From assembly GCA_035637115.1 (NCBI GenBank), contig DASPXV010000104.1, positions 1 to 37,603 of the forward strand: a stretch of 37,603 bases of DNA, written 5' to 3'. This DNA comes from JAICSD01 sp035637115 (GTDB lineage: Bacteria > Acidobacteriota > Vicinamibacteria > Vicinamibacterales > 2-12-FULL-66-21). Each line of letters opens with the position of its first letter. Within the stretch, counting starts at the first letter, position 1. A program made the translations under genes and the position numbers. Of the stretch, positions 7,425-13,862 are shown piece by piece. The notes beneath the pieces were generated by a model. That model was not told the DNA's origin. It saw only the letters and a list, made by a program, of their open reading frames with translations, and made no database searches.

Positions 7425-7817
7425 GTGATCGAGAAGCGGCGTTCTGCTATTTCAGGCTGGGGCATGTTCGCGACCCAGCCGATTCCCAAAAACAAACGCA
7501 TCATCGACTACGCGGGTGAGAAGATCACCAACCGCGAGAGCCTGAAGCGCGAGGCGCGCTACCTGAAGAAGGGGCACATCTGGTGTTTCAAGCTCAATCG
7601 CCTGTACGTGCGCGACGCGGGCGTCGGCGGCAATATCGCGCGCTACGTCAATCATGCGTGCAAGCCGAACTGCTACACGCAGGTCATCGGCGACACGATC
7701 TGGATCCGCGCGGCCCGCAACATCCGCAAGGGTGAAGAGCTGACCTACGACTATTCGACCGACGGGAAAGGCTCGATCCAGTGCCGCTGCCGTCCCGGCT
7801 GCAAGACCGTCTTCTGA
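7425..7817 (+). CDS. SET-domain protein (putative lysine methyltransferase)
   Basis: 130 residues from GTG 7425, 10 bases after the upstream stop. Starting further upstream would overlap the DUF882 gene. It is a minimal SET domain: GWGMFATQPI at 11-20 (SAM-binding), RYVNHACKPNC at 73-83 (the NHxCxPN pseudoknot motif), GEELTYDY at 103-110, and a terminal CRCRPGC resembling a post-SET zinc site. Bacterial SET proteins methylate lysines on proteins such as DNA-binding or ribosomal proteins. No target can be named here. The compact size and post-SET cysteines suggest descent from a mobile, eukaryote-like family, but bacterial copies are widespread. Confidence 0.88.
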   Translation: MIEKRRSAISGWGMFATQPIPKNKRIIDYAGEKITNRESLKREARYLKKGHIWCFKLNRLYVRDAGVGGNIARYVNHACKPNCYTQVIGDTIWIRAARNIRKGEELTYDYSTDGKGSIQCRCRPGCKTVF

Positions 7818-7859
7818 TCCCGGCGAAGGCGATGGAAAAGGCGCATACTACGGCATCCC

Positions 7860-8257
7860 GTGCAGCCCAATCCGCCGTTCCGTGGCCCCGTGCCGGGCTC
7901 TACGCTCGGCAATTATCGCATCGAACGCCTGCTCGGCAGCGGCGGCATGGGCGCCGTGTTTCTGGCGCATGACACGACGCTTGGCCGCAAGGTCGCGCTG
8001 AAGATCGTTGACCCCGCCGGTGACCCGCAGATCTCGCGCGCCCGAGTGTTGCGCGAAGGACGCAGCGCCGGCCTGAATCACCCCAACATCTGCACGATCC
8101 ACCCGGTGAGACCGATAAGGCGATCGCGTGGGCCGAACGTTCGTTCGGGGCGCACGATCCCAACATTCCTTACCTGGCGAGCGCCCGCCATTGGGCACCC
8201 CTCCGCGCCGATCCCCGCTTCCGCGCGCTGATCGCGCGGCTCAATCTGCCCCGATAA
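7860..8257 (+). pseudogene. Ser/Thr kinase remnant: N-terminus joined to C-terminal tail
   Basis: From GTG 7860 the first 80 codons encode the start of a PknB-type kinase: NYRIERLLGSGGMGAVFLAHD (glycine loop), KVALKIV (catalytic Lys) and LNHPNICTIH. Near 8100-8105 the kinase sequence stops. From 8105, in another frame, codons to the TAA at 8255 read GETDKAIAWAERSFG and LRADPRFRALIARLNLP, the typical end of TPR-containing kinases from this phylum. The catalytic loop, activation segment, membrane helix and TPRs are all absent. The simplest reading is a large internal deletion that also changed frame. A mis-assembly would look the same. Confidence 0.82.
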
Positions 8258-8266
8258 TTGCTTGGA

Positions 8267-8902
8267 ATGATCATCTACCTGCACGGCTTTGCCTCCTCGG
8301 GGCAATCGGGGAAGGCCACGTATCTCGGACAACGGCTCCGCGCGCTGGGACATGAGTTCCACGCGCCCGACCTCAATCTTCCGGATTTCTCTACGCTGAC
8401 AATAACGCGGATGCTCGAGCAGACGCGGGCGCTCATCGAGGGCGCCAAGGATCCGGTCACCCTCATCGGGTCGAGTCTCGGCGCGTTCGTCACGGTGAAT
8501 GCCGCCGCAACGTGGGCCGATCGTATCAAAAGGCTCGTGCTGCTCGCGCCGGCGCTGGATTTGCGCGATCTCGGTGGAGAGCAGTTGCACGCGTGGAAGC
8601 AGTCCGGCCATCTGAACGTGTTCCACTTCGCCTACGGCCGGATGATACCCGTCCACTACGAGCTCTACGAAGACGCGCGGCGCTACGACACCATGAACGC
8701 CGATGTTCCGATGCCTGTCCTCATCTTTCAGGGGCGCCGCGATGCGGTCGTGCACCCTGCCACTGTCGAAGGCTGGGCGAAGCAGCGTCCCAACGTCCAG
8801 CTTCATATGCTGGATGACGAGCACCAGCTGACTGCTTCCCTTCCTTACATCTGGGAGAAACTTGCGGAGTTTCTGAAATCTGCAAATTTGGAAATCGGGT
8901 AA
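8267..8902 (+). CDS. YqiA/UPF0227-like alpha/beta hydrolase
   Basis: 211 residues from ATG 8267. The catalytic triad is readable: nucleophile in IGSSLGAF (GxSxG-like), Asp in GRRDAVV and His in DDEHQL. The N-terminal IYLHGFASSG is the oxyanion strand typical of YqiA/YcfP-like esterases. These are cytoplasmic carboxylesterases or thioesterases of uncertain natural substrate. The last eight residues (ANLEIG region) are encoded by an AAATTTGG-rich repeat that runs past the stop, so the C-terminus is probably not functional sequence. It starts 9 bases after the kinase remnant and converges with the glycosyltransferase. Confidence 0.85.
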   Translation: MIIYLHGFASSGQSGKATYLGQRLRALGHEFHAPDLNLPDFSTLTITRMLEQTRALIEGAKDPVTLIGSSLGAFVTVNAAATWADRIKRLVLLAPALDLRDLGGEQLHAWKQSGHLNVFHFAYGRMIPVHYELYEDARRYDTMNADVPMPVLIFQGRRDAVVHPATVEGWAKQRPNVQLHMLDDEHQLTASLPYIWEKLAEFLKSANLEIG

Positions 8903-8917
8903 TTTGGAAAATTTCAG
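8873..8917. repeat. AT-rich AATTTGGAAA repeat with inverted ends
   Basis: Two copies of an AAATTTGGAAAT-like unit lie within a 45-base island far richer in AT than its surroundings. The ends form a perfect 7-base inverted repeat, CTGAAAT (8873-8879) and ATTTCAG (8911-8917). It spans the converging 3' ends of the hydrolase and glycosyltransferase genes, so it may act as a bidirectional terminator. Confidence 0.55.
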
Positions 8918-10035
8918 GCCGCGCGTGAAGAAACTCCGCGAGGCATGTCGAGCTGGGACAGGTAGAGGTTCTCGAACGCGCGTACCATGCGGTCGAACGA
9001 GTAGCGCTGCGTGACCTCTTCGCGCGCCGCGGCTCCCAATGCCGCGGCGTACTCCGGAGAGCGCACGAGCGATCCGATCGCATCCGCCAGCGCGACCGCA
9101 TTATTCGGTTCGACGAGCAGACCGGTCGCTCCCGGCTCGATTAGATCGAGCAGGCCTCCCACAGCACTCGCGACAACGGGCAGGCCGGCCGCCATCGCTT
9201 CGATGGCGCTGTTGGGAAATGCTTCGGATCGCGAGGGGAGTACGAACGCGTCAGCGGACGCGAGCAGCGCGGGGACGTCCTCGCGGTGGCCAAGGAAGCT
9301 CACCCGATCGGCAATGCACAGTCGGGCGGCCAGTGCCTCCAGCTCAGCCCGTCGCGGTCCGTCTCCGACCATTTGAAAGCGGAGATGCGGATGTGCCAGT
9401 AACACCCTGGCCGCGGCCTCGAGCAGCACCTCGTGGCCCTTCTCAGCCCGCAGATTGCCGACGGTCAGAATGGTTGAGAGGGGCTTGGCAGATGACCGCG
9501 GGGTGTAGTGGTCGAGATCCACGCCGTTAGGGATGATCTGGATGCGTTCGGCCGCGACGCCCTCGGATGCCAACTGCCGCGCTGCAGCGCGCGAATTCGC
9601 CACGACGGCGCGCGCCCAGCGGTAGGCCTGGCGCTGCAGTGCGGCCTGTCCTGCGGACTTGTCCGGATTCAACTCGCGACGGCTGCCGATTCGGACATGG
9701 GTTCCCGCGAGCGCCGCCGCAGGAAGCGCGAACGTGTTCGCGTACAGGTCGCACGTCTGGACCACCGCGAGGCGGTTTGCGCGGCACCAGCGCGCGAAGC
9801 TCGCCGCGCGCGCGAGCGTGCCCGGCCGTGCAAACCCCTTGATCGGGAACTCGGTCACCGGCGCGCAAGACTCGACGCGTGGGAGCCACGCGCCTTCCTT
9901 TTGAAAACACGCCACGTGCACGTCGAACAGCGATCGGTCGAGGCGCCGGATGAGCTCCGTCATCTGCAGCTCGGTGCTGCCCGGATGGAAACTCTTGATG
10001 AACACGGCAACGGCTATTTGAGGAGCGGGTTTCAC
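8914..10035 (-). CDS. Glycosyltransferase family 4 protein
   Basis: 373 residues from GTG 10035. A GTG at 10089 would add 18 residues, and neither has a good ribosome site. The fold is GT-B. The N-terminal domain begins with VFIKSFHPGSTELQMTELIRRL (the GGxE-like acceptor loop). The C-terminal domain has VGNLRAEKGHEVLLEA, VGDGPRRAELE and the E-x7-E nucleotide-sugar motif in SRSEAFPNSAIEAMAAGLPVV. It lies 65 bases downstream of the nucleotide-sugar dehydrogenase and probably transfers a sugar onto a lipid-linked exopolysaccharide intermediate at the inner membrane. Donor and acceptor cannot be read from sequence. Confidence 0.9.
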   Translation of the reverse strand: MKPAPQIAVAVFIKSFHPGSTELQMTELIRRLDRSLFDVHVACFQKEGAWLPRVESCAPVTEFPIKGFARPGTLARAASFARWCRANRLAVVQTCDLYANTFALPAAALAGTHVRIGSRRELNPDKSAGQAALQRQAYRWARAVVANSRAAARQLASEGVAAERIQIIPNGVDLDHYTPRSSAKPLSTILTVGNLRAEKGHEVLLEAAARVLLAHPHLRFQMVGDGPRRAELEALAARLCIADRVSFLGHREDVPALLASADAFVLPSRSEAFPNSAIEAMAAGLPVVASAVGGLLDLIEPGATGLLVEPNNAVALADAIGSLVRSPEYAAALGAAAREEVTQRYSFDRMVRAFENLYLSQLDMPRGVSSRAA

Positions 10036-10100
10036 AGCATGCCGCCTGAGCAAGGCAGGTGCCAGCGTCGCCTCGGAGCCTCCGATCACCGGCGGGGTGA

Positions 10101-11471
10101 CTAGGCGATGGCGACCTTGCCCTCCGGCGCGCCCGCCGCGCGCGGAGCGCCCAGCTTGAAAACGTTGGGATGGTCCCCCTTGATGGCGTTGCGCGTGTCC
10201 ACGATGATGTCCGCTTCGTCGACCAGCGCGGCGTAATCGAACGCCTTGTGGTCGGTAATGATCACGACCGCGTCGTACTGCGCGATGGTGCCGCGCGTCA
10301 TGTCCACGGCCTTGAGGTCGTAGCCTCCGGACCATTCGCGCCCATGTACTTGCGGCACCCACGGATCCGCGTAAGACACCTTCGCGCCGCGCGCGAGCAG
10401 CAATCCCATCACGTCCATCGCGGGGGATTCACGCATGTCGTCGATGTCCTTCTTATAGGCGACGCCGGCGATCAGCACGTTCGACCCGTTGACCGCCTTG
10501 CGCCGCGTGTTCAGCGCGTCGGCAACCTTGTCGACGACGTAGTGCGGCATCCCCGCATTGATGTGCCCCGCCAGCTCGATGAACCGCGGGTCGAAACCCG
10601 TCTGCTTCGCTTTCCACGAGAGGTAAAACGGATCGATCGGGATACAGTGGCCCCCGAGCCCTGGACCGGGATAGAAGGGCATGAACCCGAACGGTTTCGT
10701 CTTGGCGGCGTCGACGACCTCCCACACGTTGATGTTCATGCGGTCGCACATCAGCGCGAGCTCGTTGACGAGGCCGATGTTCACCGCGCGGAACGTGTTC
10801 TCGAGCAGCTTCACCATTTCCGCCACACGCGTCGAACTGACCGGAACGATCGTCTGGATGGCCGATCCGTAAAGCTCCGCCGCAAGCTGCAAGCAGATAG
10901 GGGAGAAGCCGCCGACGACCTTCGGCACGTTATGCGTCTGGTACGTCGGGTTGCCCGGGTCGACGCGCTCGGGTGAGAACGCGAGGAAGAAATCCACGCC
11001 CGCCTTCAGCCCCGTGGCCTCGAGCATCGGCTGCACGACCTCGTCAGTGGTTCCCGGATATGTCGTGGACTCGAGCACGATCAGCATTCCCGGATGCAGG
11101 TGCTTCGCGATCCCCTCCACCGCCGAGACGATGTAGGACATGTCGGGGTCCTTCGTCTTGCGCAGTGGCGTCGGCACGCAGATATTCACCGTATCGAGCT
11201 CGCGGATGATCGCGAAGTCCGTCGTCGCGTCGAGCACCCCCTTCGATCGCAGCGCCTGGACCTCCACGGTTGCGACGTCGGGGATGTACGAACGGCCGTC
11301 GTTGATCGACTGGACCTTGCGCGCATCCAGATCGATGCCGGTGGCGTGGAACCCCGCCTTCGCGAGCTCCACCGCGAGCGGCAGGCCGACGTACCCAAGG
11401 CCCACGACCCCCGTCCGGGCGCGGCGAGCGCGAATCTTTTCACGAAGCGTTTCCGCAAGTGACGCTGACAT
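10101..11471 (-). CDS. UDP-sugar 6-dehydrogenase (WbpA/TviB-like)
   Basis: 456 residues from ATG 11471, with GGAG about 6 bases upstream. The Rossmann start GVVGLGYVGLPLA (21-33) binds NAD. SPERVDPG (166-173) supplies the conserved Glu, and GLGGHCIPIDP carries the catalytic Cys276. The DPGNP segment and overall length fit the UDP-N-acetylhexosamine dehydrogenase (WbpA) branch more than UDP-glucose dehydrogenase, but that choice is inference. It oxidises C6 of a UDP-sugar to the uronic acid, feeding an acidic exopolysaccharide or O-antigen. The glycosyltransferase follows on the same strand. Confidence 0.92.
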   Translation of the reverse strand: MSASLAETLREKIRARRARTGVVGLGYVGLPLAVELAKAGFHATGIDLDARKVQSINDGRSYIPDVATVEVQALRSKGVLDATTDFAIIRELDTVNICVPTPLRKTKDPDMSYIVSAVEGIAKHLHPGMLIVLESTTYPGTTDEVVQPMLEATGLKAGVDFFLAFSPERVDPGNPTYQTHNVPKVVGGFSPICLQLAAELYGSAIQTIVPVSSTRVAEMVKLLENTFRAVNIGLVNELALMCDRMNINVWEVVDAAKTKPFGFMPFYPGPGLGGHCIPIDPFYLSWKAKQTGFDPRFIELAGHINAGMPHYVVDKVADALNTRRKAVNGSNVLIAGVAYKKDIDDMRESPAMDVMGLLLARGAKVSYADPWVPQVHGREWSGGYDLKAVDMTRGTIAQYDAVVIITDHKAFDYAALVDEADIIVDTRNAIKGDHPNVFKLGAPRAAGAPEGKVAIA

Positions 11472-11518
11472 CTGCTCCAGACTCCTGTGAAGGTACAACT
11501 CCGAGCATAAACCATATT

Positions 11519-11554
11519 TAAATGCCTCCGACCTCCTAGATGCCTCCGACCTCC
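11519..11554. repeat. 18-bp tandem duplication at the yvcK-remnant 3' end
   Basis: Two adjacent 18-base copies of TANATGCCTCCGACCTCC (11519-11536 and 11537-11554) differ at one base. The second copy contains the stop codon and last residues (EVGGI) of the YvcK-like remnant, so the first is a duplicate of that gene end lying in the leader of the nucleotide-sugar dehydrogenase gene. Confidence 0.75.
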
Positions 11555-12127
11555 GCGCGCGCGATCCACGCGCCGAGCTTGCCCTGCGCGAGCGCCGTGA
11601 TCGCCGATGCGATGCGCGCCGGTTGGTGGCGAATCTGCCCGCTGGATGCTCCGAGACCAGGGGAACGCCGATAGCGCGCTCGCCGAAACGGTGCAGGGCA
11701 TTTAATTCGAACGACCCGGTGACGATCGGCGTCGAGCGGCATTCCTCGTATTTCGCCGCAAGCGCATCGCGTACCGGTGTCGTGTTGTAGATGACGCAAT
11801 CGAAAAGCTGCCGTCCGAGGTGCCACTCGATCGTCAGGAGGTAGTCCAGCACACTGAAGTTGTCCGTCTCGCCCGACTCGGTCATCAGATTGGCGACCAG
11901 GATGCGGATGCCCCGCGCGGCCCACACCGCGTCTGTGACTTCGGCACGTTGGGAAGTCCCGTGGCGCCGCCAATGGCGACGACGCGCGGCGTAGTCCCGA
12001 CCGACTGCAGATCCGGCTGCCGGGCGACGGCCTGCGGGCTCGACTGAGGCAACGTCACGACACGCGCCTCTCGCGTACGACGACGGGATTCGTCGATGGC
12101 TTCGGCATTTGTGCGCTTACTCGTCAT
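11536..12127 (-). pseudogene. YvcK/CofD-like gluconeogenesis factor, deleted and frameshifted
   Basis: The ATG at 12127 overlaps the GGDEF-like stop (ATGA). About 55 codons lead into PRVVAIGGATGLPNV, the YvcK/CofD nucleotide-binding start. Near 11945-11955 the sequence jumps, in another frame, to the family's C-terminal part: GIRILVANLMTESGETDNFSV (compare NVMTQPGETDGY in YvcK), FDCVIYNTTPV and GVPLVSEHP. A second frame change near 11635 leads to IRHQPARIASAITAL and a TAG at 11536. Roughly 200 central residues are missing. YvcK normally supports growth on gluconeogenic carbon and cell-wall synthesis. This copy cannot make the full enzyme unless the assembly is wrong. Confidence 0.8.
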
Positions 12128-12552
12128 TGGGCCTGGGCGGTTCCCTGTGGCCGGCGCCGCGTGAGTTGCGTTCGCGTCGCGGCGGCGGCGCGCCTCAGGG
12201 TGTCGACGTCGGCCCCGTCGGTGGGACAGCAGGCCGCGCCGGCCCAGATCTCGACAGGCGCGGTGAACTGGTAGTGCTCGAGGCGTGACATCACGCGCCC
12301 GATCACGCGCTTCGAGTTCGGAAGATCCGTATCGAGCAGGACCATCGACGCGGTCGTGTCGTCTACGGCCAGGAGATCGGTTTCACGGAGTTCGCGGCTG
12401 ACCAGGCGCGCGATCTCGACCACGGCGTCCGGGCGATCGTTGGCGCGCGGTTCCAGGGTGACCAGCGTCAGAAAGCTCTGTGACCGCGCAGCGCGCTTGA
12501 GCTCGTTGGCGAGCACGAAGTCGAACGTTTCAGGCGTCAAGACGTCACTCAC
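12124..12552 (-). CDS. Degenerate GGDEF-like protein
   Basis: 142 residues, starting GTG 12552 in a 4-base overlap with the sigma-54 activator. The pattern TPETFDFVLANELKRAARSQSFLTLVTLE, then VARLVSRELRETDLLAV and a later IWAGAACCPTDGADVDTLRRAAAA, fits the GGDEF fold. At the catalytic site, where GGDEF should sit, the sequence is VDDTTASMVL, so it cannot make cyclic di-GMP. The N-terminal PAS or membrane parts of true diguanylate cyclases are missing. Such inactive domains bind nucleotides or partners. Coupling to the regulator gene suggests a role in controlling the exopolysaccharide block. Confidence 0.72.
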   Translation of the reverse strand: MSDVLTPETFDFVLANELKRAARSQSFLTLVTLEPRANDRPDAVVEIARLVSRELRETDLLAVDDTTASMVLLDTDLPNSKRVIGRVMSRLEHYQFTAPVEIWAGAACCPTDGADVDTLRRAAAATRTQLTRRRPQGTAQAQ

Positions 12553-13685
12553 GACGCTTTGTCGAGTTCCGCTTCCTTGATCTTGTAGAGGAGGGCCTTG
12601 TAGCTGATGCCCAGGAGCTCCGCGGCCTCGCGGCGATTCCAGCGCGTGTGCTGGAGCGTCCGATGGATCAATTCGCGCTCGGCGAGGCGCGCCGCCGAAC
12701 GGCCGATGTCTTTCAGCGAACCGGACAGCACCGGGGCTTCTTCGCGGCCCGTGAGCCCAACAGCAACCGGCGTCGCCTGCGGCGCCGGCGCGGGCGGCGC
12801 GTGCGATGCCGCAATAGCTGCCGCCGCCGTGGCGTGCTCGACGGCCGGAATCGGCCCGACACGCAGCGTCCGTGCGGCGATCGCCTCCGCAACCTCGCGG
12901 CGGATTACCGTGTCACTGCCGAGGATCACCATGCGCTTCACGATGTTCTCGAGCTCGCGCACGTTACCCGGCCAGTCGTACTCGACAAACAGCGGCATGG
13001 TGTCGGTCGCGAGGGCGAGCGGCGCCTTGTTGTAGTGCTCGGAGTAGTGACGCAGGAAATATTCGGTGAGCGGCGCAATCTCTTCGCGGCGCTGCCGCAG
13101 CGGCGGGAGCGTGACGCAGACCACGTTCAGACGGAAATAGAGATCTTCCCGGAACTGTCCCTCTGCAACTGCGGTCTCGAGATCGCGATTGGTCGCACAC
13201 ACGACACGAACGTCCACCTTCACATCCTGCCGGCCGCCCAGCCGTGCGAATTCGCCGTCCTGCAGGACCTGGAGCAGCTTCGACTGCAGAGCGGCGCCCA
13301 TCTCGCTGATCTCATCGAGGAACATCGTGCCGTGGTTGGCGAACTCGAACCTGCCGGGCTTCTGCTGGATCGCGCCGGTGAAGGCGCCGCGCTCGAATCC
13401 GAACAATTCCGACTCGAGGAGCTCAACGGGGAGCGCTGCACAGTTGACCTTCACAAATGTTCGATCGCGACGAGGAGACTCGGCATGAACGGCACGCGCG
13501 ATAAGCTCCTTGCCCGTGCCGCTCTCGCCACGGATGAGCACCGTGACATCGGTGTCGGCGACGCGCGCGACGAGCTCGCGCACCTCGCGCATCTGTGCGC
13601 TCGTTCCGAACAGCTCGCCAACAATGCGTCGTGGCGGCACGGAGAGCTGCGCATCCGCCGCCTGCGTCGCAACGGTCTCGCGCAT
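12549..13685 (-). CDS. Sigma-54-dependent activator without receiver domain
   Basis: 378 residues from ATG 13685. This start is preferred over GTG 13718 because the predicted sigma-54 transcription start (about 13720) would leave the GTG virtually leaderless. The AAA+ domain is complete: Walker A GESGTGKE (53-60), GAFTGA (100-105), which contacts sigma-54, Walker B MFLDE (121-125) and the WPGNVRELEN sensor region. An alanine/proline-rich linker leads to a Fis-type helix-turn-helix (RRAAELLGISYKALLYKI). There is no receiver, GAF or PAS domain, only about 25 N-terminal residues, as in PspF-like activators whose control comes from partner proteins. The coupled GGDEF-like protein is a candidate partner. 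Confidence 0.92.
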   Translation of the reverse strand: MRETVATQAADAQLSVPPRRIVGELFGTSAQMREVRELVARVADTDVTVLIRGESGTGKELIARAVHAESPRRDRTFVKVNCAALPVELLESELFGFERGAFTGAIQQKPGRFEFANHGTMFLDEISEMGAALQSKLLQVLQDGEFARLGGRQDVKVDVRVVCATNRDLETAVAEGQFREDLYFRLNVVCVTLPPLRQRREEIAPLTEYFLRHYSEHYNKAPLALATDTMPLFVEYDWPGNVRELENIVKRMVILGSDTVIRREVAEAIAARTLRVGPIPAVEHATAAAAIAASHAPPAPAPQATPVAVGLTGREEAPVLSGSLKDIGRSAARLAERELIHRTLQHTRWNRREAAELLGISYKALLYKIKEAELDKAS

Positions 13686-13730
13686 GTCACATAACCGCGG
13701 CTGGGAAGGGCCGTGCACGTGGCCCAGTTC

Positions 13731-13746
13731 AGCAAGCCAGGTGCCA
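13731..13746 (-). promoter_or_regulatory. Sigma-54 (-24/-12) promoter
   Basis: On the minus strand TGGCACC (13746-13740) is followed by four bases and TTGCT (13735-13731), matching the TGGCACR-N4-TTGCW consensus at nearly every position. The GG and GC are spaced as required. Predicted start of transcription is about 13720, giving a leader of about 35 bases to the ATG at 13685. It would make the sigma-54 activator gene itself sigma-54 dependent. Confidence 0.75.
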
Positions 13747-13802
13747 CGGCAGTAAAAGTTTAGAAATGTTGGTGAAATCCGCGGACTACGTGGATGAAGA
13801 GA

Positions 13803-13818
13803 CGAGGTGAGAACCTCG
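13803..13818. other. Short hairpin between the two sigma-54 activator genes
   Basis: CGAGGT-gaga-ACCTCG is a perfect 6-base stem with a 4-base loop between the response regulator's 3' end and the activator's promoter. No run of T follows on either strand, so it is a weak terminator candidate at best and could equally be a protein-binding site. Confidence 0.35.
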
Positions 13819-13862
13819 CTACCGCCGCGCGAACGGTAACGAGGTGCTAATTATGTGGAGGA

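Noticed and set aside
11472..11560. Sigma-54 promoter before the sugar dehydrogenase
   Set aside because: No TGGCAC/TTGC pair with correct spacing exists in the leader. The nearest TGGCAC (minus strand, about 11822) lacks a -12 element.
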